Assembly (NCBI GenBank): GCA_024227235.1
Contig: JAAEKY010000452.1
Location: 1-61,604, forward strand
Reading direction: 5' to 3'
Length of the DNA: 61,604 nt
Origin: Desulfobacteraceae bacterium
GTDB lineage: Bacteria > Desulfobacterota > Desulfobacteria > Desulfobacterales > Desulfobacteraceae
In this document: positions 56,024 to 61,604 of the stretch, piece by piece
Layout: each line of letters opens with the position of its first letter
Position numbering within the stretch: the first letter of the stretch is position 1
Translations under genes and position numbers: made by a program
The notes under the pieces: generated by a model
The model's input: only the letters and a program-made list of their open reading frames with translations
Database searches by the model: none
What the model was told of the DNA's origin: nothing

Positions 56024-57484
56024 CTAAGTATCTATAAATTTAACGATCACATGGTTTTGTTCTATTTTGTCAATGATTACAGATGTCCCTTGTTCAATAA
56101 ATTCACCCTGAGTGATGGCATCGATTTTTTTATTGCCTATTATTACTTTTCCTGATGGGCGAAGAAAGGTATGGGCGACGCCTTTATCTCCCGGCATTAA
56201 CCCTAATTCCTTTGTAGTATCCACATGGGACTGTTCAAGCGTTGCCTCAAGGTAGGGCCCTTTTACTATTTTTGAAAACTGCGGCAAAATAAAACGAAGT
56301 GAGAACAAAGAAATTAAAAAAGCAAATATAAAAGAACCAAAAACCTGTGCAAGATTTTTGATCAGCAATTCTCCTTCCCATGGGAATGATGGATCTGGAA
56401 CCACAAACCCTTGAAACGAAAGAACTAATCCTGCAGCAATGACTATTAATCCTGAAATACCTGCAATACCAAATCCAGGCAGAACAAATACTTCCACACC
56501 TAAAAGCAGAACGCCAATAAGCAATAATATCAATTCAGTGTGATCTGCAAGCCCCACCAGATATTGATTAAAAAAAACAATACCAAGGCATAGGATACCG
56601 ATAATACCGGGAACACCAAACCCAGGCGCTTTTATTTCAGTGTATATGGCCCCAATTCCAATGAGCATCAGAACAGGTAAAAACGTTTGAAGGAATCTTA
56701 CCAGACTTTCAGACCAAGATTCTTCAATGGTAACAATATGCGTCGTTTCATACCCTAATAACGACAATGCCTGGTTTATATCTTTGACACTTTTTTGGGA
56801 AAATCCAAGATCAAACGCCTCGACATCATCCATGGTTAAAAGCTCACCTTTAGATACAATTGTTTTCTTGGAAGTAATTGTTTTTTTCTCTTTTTCTGTC
56901 AGATCATCATAGGCTTTTTTATCCATATAACTTTTTTGGTCATTCATTATGACCTCATAGACTTCCATATCTATTGTGACCATGGATTCAGCTAATACAA
57001 CAGGATAATTATTTTTCTTGGCCAGTGCTCTAAACCTGGCTCTAAGAACAGTTTGAACTTTTTCTCCGGCCATTTTCTGGCCTTCTTTGGTTTGAATAAT
57101 GGGTGCGCAATCTCCTATGATAGTGTTATCCTTCATCACTAATACATTTGAGGACAAGGCGATTAAAGCACCCGCAGAGATAGCTCTTTTTTCCACAAAA
57201 GCAATGGTTTTTCCTTTTGGAATATTTGAAATTGCATCCACAATATCAAGGGCTGCATCCACCCTGCCGCCAAATGTATCCAATTTAAACACAAAAACAG
57301 CATCGGTTTCATTTTTAATATCTTCCAAAGCTCTTTTTACATAGGCTGCCATTCCCGGTTCCACTGTTCCTGTAACCGGAATGACATAAACTTTTTGTTT
57401 TTTTTGTTCAGCAAAAACAAAATTTCCGAAAAAAAGAAAAAAATAGCCAATCAAAAAAATTATAAGATATTTTCTTTGTCCCAT
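56024..57484 (-). CDS. NfeD1b-type membrane-bound serine protease (ClpP-class)
   Basis: 486 residues. Signal peptide (LIIFLIGYFFLFFGNFVFA), ClpP/SppA-like domain (VYVIPVTGTVEPGMAAYVKR, FKLDTFGGRVDAALD, EKRAISAGALIALSS), then about five transmembrane helices and a C-terminal NfeD OB domain (PSGKVIIGNKKIDAITQGE). Ser103 in AISAGALIA and Lys143 in AGEKVQTVLRAR fit the Ser-Lys dyad of the family, which cuts hydrophobic stretches of SPFH-type proteins. 18 bp before the short NfeD gene; same operon. Confidence 0.9.
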   Translation of the reverse strand: MGQRKYLIIFLIGYFFLFFGNFVFAEQKKQKVYVIPVTGTVEPGMAAYVKRALEDIKNETDAVFVFKLDTFGGRVDAALDIVDAISNIPKGKTIAFVEKRAISAGALIALSSNVLVMKDNTIIGDCAPIIQTKEGQKMAGEKVQTVLRARFRALAKKNNYPVVLAESMVTIDMEVYEVIMNDQKSYMDKKAYDDLTEKEKKTITSKKTIVSKGELLTMDDVEAFDLGFSQKSVKDINQALSLLGYETTHIVTIEESWSESLVRFLQTFLPVLMLIGIGAIYTEIKAPGFGVPGIIGILCLGIVFFNQYLVGLADHTELILLLIGVLLLGVEVFVLPGFGIAGISGLIVIAAGLVLSFQGFVVPDPSFPWEGELLIKNLAQVFGSFIFAFLISLFSLRFILPQFSKIVKGPYLEATLEQSHVDTTKELGLMPGDKGVAHTFLRPSGKVIIGNKKIDAITQGEFIEQGTSVIIDKIEQNHVIVKFIDT

Positions 57485-57509
57485 TTAAGCTATTCTCTGT
57501 TTGTACAGT

Positions 57510-57902
57510 TTAAGAAATCAAGGTTTTGATCTTTTCTAACAATTCATCCTTGTTAACTGGTTTTTCAAGAAATACATCTGGACTGAAATATTCCTCATCA
57601 TCATATTTGTCAAATTTCAACCCCAGTTCATCTTCCATTCCGGTAATACCAATAATAGGCATATCCTTAAGTTCAGGATCATTTCGAATCTGTCGGCAGA
57701 CGTCAAACCCGGAAAAGGTGGTCTCCATCATAACATCTAACATAACAAGGTCCGGGCGTTCTTTTTTGATCAGTTCAATGCCTACCTGACCGTTGTGAGC
57801 GGTTTGTACTTCAAACCCATTTCGAGATAAAAATGTCTTCATCGTGAACAAGTAGTCTGTATTATCGTCAACGATAATTATTTTTGAGGGCGCCTTACCC
57901 AT
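57510..57902 (-). CDS. CheY-like response regulator
   Basis: 130 residues. Receiver with IIVDDNTD, phospho-Asp in LVMLDVMMETTFSG and Lys in FLEKPVNKDEL; switch Thr in GITGME. ATG at 57902 is ten bases after GGGG; a second at 57908 is possible. No output domain. It lies between the kinase gene (86 bp) and the NfeD-type protease gene (25 bp), so it probably regulates the operon or its protease complex by contact. Confidence 0.87.
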   Translation of the reverse strand: MGKAPSKIIIVDDNTDYLFTMKTFLSRNGFEVQTAHNGQVGIELIKKERPDLVMLDVMMETTFSGFDVCRQIRNDPELKDMPIIGITGMEDELGLKFDKYDDEEYFSPDVFLEKPVNKDELLEKIKTLIS

Positions 57903-57994
57903 AATCATTTTCCCCTTTCATATTTAATTAAAATCATAGTAACAAATTATGGAATAAATATGGTATTCATTCAATAGTTTATTTTAAGTCTGGT

Positions 57995-59065
57995 TTAATA
58001 TTTGTCCAGTTTAAAAATAGTCCTGAACAAACTGCCTTTACCTGTTTTTGTCAATACCTCAATTTTGCCTTGGTGATTTCGAACAATTCTTTCCACCACC
58101 ATCAGCCCAAGACCGGTTCCAGATTCACCTTCTGAAGATAAGAGCTCTTTAAACAAATTTTGCTGGGTTCCCTTATACATGCCGCCGGCATTGTCTTCAA
58201 CCTCGTACATAAAATGGTCATCATCATAAAAATCTGCGTGAATATAAATTGCATGTTTGCTTTTCTGTATATCTTTCTGGCAAGCCTGCAACGAATTCCA
58301 GATCAGGTTCCCCAGCATTCTTGAAATACCTTTAGGATCAAATTTTACATGAGGAACTTTTGGATTAAGGTGCATATGCAGACGGATGCCTAAGGAAGAT
58401 GCATTTTCGGCGAACTGATTTCCTGTTTTGCGCGCTACATCCACAGGAGATGCTTTTCTTTTTATTGGCTTTCTTTCTTTTGCAGAATATAAAACATTTT
58501 GTGTAATACCTGTAATATCAGAAATGTTCTTTTTTACAACATCCCAACCGATATGGATTAATTTTTGATCTGTATCCTTAATTCCCTCCTCAACGATACG
58601 ACTCCCGCCCTGAAGGCCTTCTAAAACAGTTTTGATATCATGAGAAAGCAGTGAAATCGATTGGCCGAGAGTCACAAGTTCCTTGTATTCTTCCTTAAGG
58701 GCTCCTTCATTAATCATCAGCTTAATACACGCTTTGACATTTGCATTATAATCAAATAATGGGGCGGAATATGTAATAATTTCAATGACCGCTCCATCAG
58801 GCAAATGGATCGTGTCTTCAACAAGATGAATTTTTTTATCTCTAAATGTTCTTATGATCGGACATATGTTGCATCGATGATGGGAGCCTTTTAATACTGA
58901 ATAACAGGAAAGGCCAATAATATCATCCCCAAACTCACTCTTTAATTTTTGATTGGCAAACAAGATATTAAAATCTTTATCCTGGATCATAACATAACAG
59001 GGCAGTGCATCAACAATGCTTTTGAACACTAAATCCATTAATTCAGAATCACTTGAATAGTTCAT
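57995..59065 (-). CDS. PAS histidine kinase
   Basis: 356 residues, no transmembrane helix. PAS domain (about 10-120) with MIQDKDFNILFANQKLKSEFG and a Cys-rich HHRCNICPI pocket like that of redox or cluster PAS domains, HisKA-like block with phospho-acceptor SLLSHDIKTVLEGLQGG, HATPase (LGNLIWNSLQAC, VEDNAGGM, GTGLGLMVVERIVRNHQG). Cytosolic, so it senses an inner redox or metabolic cue. AAAGGA before ATG. Upstream promoter at 59118-59146. Confidence 0.9.
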   Translation of the reverse strand: MNYSSDSELMDLVFKSIVDALPCYVMIQDKDFNILFANQKLKSEFGDDIIGLSCYSVLKGSHHRCNICPIIRTFRDKKIHLVEDTIHLPDGAVIEIITYSAPLFDYNANVKACIKLMINEGALKEEYKELVTLGQSISLLSHDIKTVLEGLQGGSRIVEEGIKDTDQKLIHIGWDVVKKNISDITGITQNVLYSAKERKPIKRKASPVDVARKTGNQFAENASSLGIRLHMHLNPKVPHVKFDPKGISRMLGNLIWNSLQACQKDIQKSKHAIYIHADFYDDDHFMYEVEDNAGGMYKGTQQNLFKELLSSEGESGTGLGLMVVERIVRNHQGKIEVLTKTGKGSLFRTIFKLDKY

Positions 59066-59117
59066 CTAACATCCTTTTTGTTGAAGCCAGGCGAACACGA
59101 CATATGATCGTTCAAGG

Positions 59118-59146
59118 ATATTAGCAAAGGCAGGATACCAGGTCAA
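59118..59146 (-). promoter_or_regulatory. Candidate sigma-70 promoter of the kinase-NfeD-FloA operon
   Basis: On the minus strand TTGACC and TAATAT are 17 bases apart, about 55 bp before the kinase ATG. Five of six and four of six consensus bases match. Confidence 0.45.
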
Positions 59147-59284
59147 GAAATAGAAAACTTGACGGTTACACCTAAAATAAAATTATTGATTAATCTTATT
59201 CTTGAATGATACTGTATTCGAGGTTCCATTTTTGAATACAGGCTCAAATAAACTATTAACACCTAAAAAAAATAGGGAGGGATT

Positions 59285-59737
59285 ATGGAAGCACGAGAAA
59301 TCAGAAAAGATGAACTTGATCAATTACTCGAATTTTATCTGCTCCACCTTTATGACGTGAAAGATGAACCTCTTGCTGAACAAAAAGTTGTTGACCAGAT
59401 TTGGAATACGATTCAGACCAATGAAAATTTTGCAGTTTTAGGTGTTTTTGACAAAGATGTATTAATGGCATCCTGTTCTATTACAATTGTCCCTAATCTG
59501 ACTCGAGGATGTAGACCTTACGCTCTAATAGAGAATATTGCCTCTCATCGCCAACACCGTAGAGAAGGCTATGGAAAAGTCAATCTTTTATATGCTGCAG
59601 AGTATGCTGAAAAACGAGGGTGTTATAAAGCCATGTTTATGACCGGCCATTTAAATGTAAAAGTGGAAAAATTCTGCAAGGCCACCGGTTTTAACAGTAA
59701 AGAAAAGAAAGCATACATTAAAAGATGGGAATTTTAA
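59285..59737 (+). CDS. GNAT-family N-acetyltransferase
   Basis: 150 residues. The acetyl-CoA loop ENIASHRQHRREGYGKVNLL (Q/R-x-x-G-x-G/A) and following helix AAEYAEKRGCYKAMFMTG are those of GNAT enzymes. N-terminus REIRKDELDQLLEFYLLHL. Substrate unknown. AGGGAGG at 5-7 bases before ATG. Divergent from the kinase operon. Confidence 0.9.
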   Translation: MEAREIRKDELDQLLEFYLLHLYDVKDEPLAEQKVVDQIWNTIQTNENFAVLGVFDKDVLMASCSITIVPNLTRGCRPYALIENIASHRQHRREGYGKVNLLYAAEYAEKRGCYKAMFMTGHLNVKVEKFCKATGFNSKEKKAYIKRWEF

Positions 59738-60018
59738 GGACCACAAATTATATAAATTGAACCAGCGGGACGGTTTTATTCATTCCCGCATTTAAAAATT
59801 CGACAATTCAACGCCAGACCTATAATAGTGAACCCCTAAAAATTCATCAAGATTTGCTTTGGTATCATTGACTCTTTGGGTGCTTTCTATCAATTATCCA
59901 TGGACAACTATTCTTGACTTATAAGAATTAACAATTGTTCTACAAATGGTTGCCAATAAAATAAAAGGGCAAAATTATTTCAAATCCTACCCTCCTGAAT
60001 ATAATTTAAAGAAATTTG
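59738..60018. other. Convergent intergenic region
   Basis: 281 bp between the GNAT gene and the end of the PEP-CTERM pair. Besides the hairpin at 59765-59789 nothing is recognised. Confidence 0.3.
59765..59789 (+). terminator. Possible terminator of the GNAT gene
   Basis: GCGGGA and TCCCGC pair around a 13-base loop, 28 bp after the stop, followed by ATTTAAAAA. U-run weak. Confidence 0.35.
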
Positions 60019-60591
60019 TTATTGTTTTCTTCGGAGACCCACAAGACCAATAAGACCTGTTCCTAACAACCAGATTGCTCCTGGAATTGGTACTGAACTT
60101 GTATTTACAACCCATGCGCCATGGTAATACATCTTAAAATCTGGATCAGAAAAACTAAAAGATATTGTGGGCGAATCACTATCCATAATAACCTTTCTGT
60201 AGTTTTCCGAATTGATTTGTTTTTCGTTCGTGCTTCCGCTTATATATTTATATTTGTTGTCTGGAAAGGTATGTCCGCCAATATAATTGAACAACTCATT
60301 GAAATTTTGAGTTAATGTAATTGAACTACCAACCGTCCCTATGCTATTGAAAAGGGTATCCATTTCATCTCTATCTGCCACATGGAAGTCTGTCCCGATT
60401 AGATCGGCTTTAACTTCATTCAAACTCATCTCTAAAAAGTTATCCACGTCCATCCAAACGTATCCGGTTGTAATATCTTTAAAATAGCCGACACCGTCAA
60501 CGTCATCCATATCTACAATAGCAGCATTCACCATTCCGACAGTACATAAAACACACAATCCTATTACAATACCTGCTAATATTTTTCTCAT
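60019..60591 (-). CDS. PEP-CTERM-sorted exported protein (VPxPxA-type)
   Basis: 190 residues from the ATG at 60591 (AGGTG 10 bases upstream); an in-frame GTG at 60603 is possible. Signal peptide (KILAGIVIGLCVLCTVGMVNA), a small beta-rich domain with FKDITTGYVWMDVDNFLEMS, and a C-terminal exosortase signal VPIPGAIWLLGTGLIGLVGL ending in RRKQ. The exosortase removes this tail and presumably passes the protein to the surface matrix. The sorting motif and membrane tail are nearly identical to those of the upstream gene product. Co-transcribed with it (42 bp gap). Confidence 0.88.
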   Translation of the reverse strand: MRKILAGIVIGLCVLCTVGMVNAAIVDMDDVDGVGYFKDITTGYVWMDVDNFLEMSLNEVKADLIGTDFHVADRDEMDTLFNSIGTVGSSITLTQNFNELFNYIGGHTFPDNKYKYISGSTNEKQINSENYRKVIMDSDSPTISFSFSDPDFKMYYHGAWVVNTSSVPIPGAIWLLGTGLIGLVGLRRKQ

Positions 60592-60633
60592 TTTTCTATT
60601 CACCTGTTTATTGAGTTTGGTAATATAGTACGA

Positions 60634-61323
60634 TTATTTATTCTTTCTTTTTAATCCGACAAGTCCAAGAAGGCCTGTTCCTAATAACCAGATTGCTCCA
60701 GGGATGGGGACTGTGGAAACTTCTCCGGTGCGAATGGCTAATCCGTAGCCAAAGTACATAACAGTATTCTTGTGGACATAACTCTGACCGCCATAGTCCA
60801 TGCCGAAAAAGAAAACAGAATCCGGGTTGTCAGGATATTCCGTACCGGTATAGTACGTTCTCGCCTCTAATCTGTTAAAATTTGTGGCATTTAGGTCAGT
60901 AAATGTTGTTTTTTTGTTCCCATTGTCTGTGTAACTTTTCAATCCCAACTCATTATAAAACAAATGACCCATTTCAGAATCTGTTGCGCTATATCCTAAT
61001 ATGGCCCCGGCATTAGGTAGACGCCAGGAGTTTGTTCCCCAGTCAACCGTATAGGCATCATCAATGTTGTAACTTAGTGTACCTTCCAAACTTGCAGCCC
61101 AAGAGGTCTGTTTTGACCAAGCATCACTCAATCCATCATCATATTTAGTATAATCCAGCCATACAACCGAGTTGCCATTGTTGTCATCATCCCATATCAG
61201 GTTGTACTCCTGACCTACACCCCCAAACTGTGCTGTGCCGATTGTTGTTAAAGCTGCCTGGGAAAACCCAGCTATACAGAATAATAAAAACCCACCTACT
61301 ATTCCTGCCAATAACTTTTTCAT
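60634..61323 (-). CDS. PEP-CTERM-sorted exported protein, DUF1566-like body
   Basis: 229 residues from ATG at 61323, preceded by GAGGAG at 7-8 base spacing; the longer frame to 61347 is not supported. Signal peptide (KKLLAGIVGGFLLFCIAGFSQA), then WLDYTKYDDGLSDAWSKQT and WRLPNAG ... SEMGHLFYNELG, the DUF1566/Lcl-like pattern common in PEP-CTERM proteins of deltaproteobacteria. C-terminal sorting signal VPIPGAIWLLGTGLLGLVGL then KRKNK. First of two tandem genes; a sigma-54-like site lies upstream. No exosortase gene is in the window. Confidence 0.9.
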   Translation of the reverse strand: MKKLLAGIVGGFLLFCIAGFSQAALTTIGTAQFGGVGQEYNLIWDDDNNGNSVVWLDYTKYDDGLSDAWSKQTSWAASLEGTLSYNIDDAYTVDWGTNSWRLPNAGAILGYSATDSEMGHLFYNELGLKSYTDNGNKKTTFTDLNATNFNRLEARTYYTGTEYPDNPDSVFFFGMDYGGQSYVHKNTVMYFGYGLAIRTGEVSTVPIPGAIWLLGTGLLGLVGLKRKNK

Positions 61324-61433
61324 CTTCAGTCTCCTCTCAGTAATCAATCATCAAAATCAGTTGAAGCTCAATTCCGCTGTCAAAATGAACGGTAACTTTC
61401 CGTTTCTGCTATAAAGCTTTTTCGCATAAAACA

Positions 61434-61449
61434 CGCAACATCTATGCCT
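61434..61449 (-). promoter_or_regulatory. Candidate sigma-54 promoter of the PEP-CTERM pair
   Basis: Minus-strand AGGCAT AGATG TTGCG has GG and GC exactly ten bases apart and GGCA/TTGC cores, matching -24/-12 elements with mismatches at the outer bases. 111 bp before the ATG at 61323. It overlaps a 9-bp dyad (61441-61465, TCTATGCCT/AGGCGTAGA). Confidence 0.55.
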
Positions 61450-61604
61450 GTTTTTTAGGCGTAGAATACAAATTTGGTAATAATTCATAACTTCAATGGG
61501 TTAAATAAGAAAATAATTTAAATTCTTATTATGAACGATGTTTATCAAGAAAAAAGAGCTGTAAATGTGAAATAAAGGTGTTAACAACTATGTACTTTAT
61601 GTAT

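Noticed and set aside
61381-61480. Possible cyclic-di-GMP (GEMM) riboswitch before the PEP-CTERM genes
   Set aside because: ACGCAA is present on the plus strand only, on the wrong strand for the genes, and the conserved GEMM helices are missing; a sigma-54 site explains the segment better.

Overview
The window reads as a chromosome segment of an AT-rich, strictly anaerobic, probably sulfate-reducing bacterium, most likely of the Desulfobacterales (Desulfobacula/Desulfobacter-like). This placement is inference. It rests on a selenocysteine formate dehydrogenase, direct sulfhydrylation to methionine (metY-metX-metW), PEP-CTERM surface proteins, PAS sensors with the N-terminal 'TYEGLEKRVQELE' coiled coil and the C-terminal 'ICSHCKKIRDDQGYW' tail typical of that group, and a heavy signalling content. 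No rRNA, tRNA, CRISPR array or intact insertion sequence was seen.

Layout. 1-4270: a Tat-exported formate dehydrogenase catalytic subunit cut by the window edge, read through an in-frame UGA, then a class III nucleotide cyclase carrying two tandem TolB-like/TPR modules. 4619-6854: a MOSC-YcaO pair ending in a strong hairpin. 7046-10552: an ECF sigma factor, its anti-sigma factor and a thioredoxin-fold DUF255 protein in one overlapping operon. 10859-17519: a SpoIIAA-like protein, a periplasmic-binding/PAS/histidine-kinase/receiver hybrid sensor, a cation diffusion facilitator and MutY. 18149-24925: a DUF3795 protein, a GlxA-type regulator and three metallo-beta-lactamase-fold genes. One of the three is degraded. 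One is Tat-exported, has a near-perfect sigma-54 promoter and is followed by an uncharacterised membrane protein and two unknown proteins.

25151-33549: an acidic coiled-coil protein, an AMP-forming acyl-CoA synthetase, a secreted MORN-like repeat protein, a 47-residue membrane peptide, RecQ and another small Cys-rich protein. 33841-37927: metY-metX-metW-nadA, a tight biosynthetic operon. 38140-42479: a small unknown, a TauE-type permease, an extended tautomerase, an Ada-like regulator/methyltransferase and a group II PLP decarboxylase. 42580-47078: a sigma-70 promoter, an SPFH membrane protein and a 1099-residue protein joining two AAA+ modules to a C-terminal Lon-type Ser-Lys protease. This pair is the most unusual system in the window.

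47405-53582: GAF/PAS/LuxR sensors, a receiver, an arsR-arsP metalloid module with a palindromic operator, a free-standing LuxR effector and a haem-type DUF3365 sensor. 53935-59065 (minus): histidine kinase, response regulator, NfeD-type protease, short NfeD, flotillin FloA and a conserved unknown, probably one envelope-stress operon. 59285-61449: a GNAT acetyltransferase and two PEP-CTERM proteins behind a candidate sigma-54 site. Two systems that pair an SPFH-family protein with a Ser-Lys protease lie within 15 kb of each other. A roughly 120-bp repeat in inverted orientation flanks the sensor region between them.
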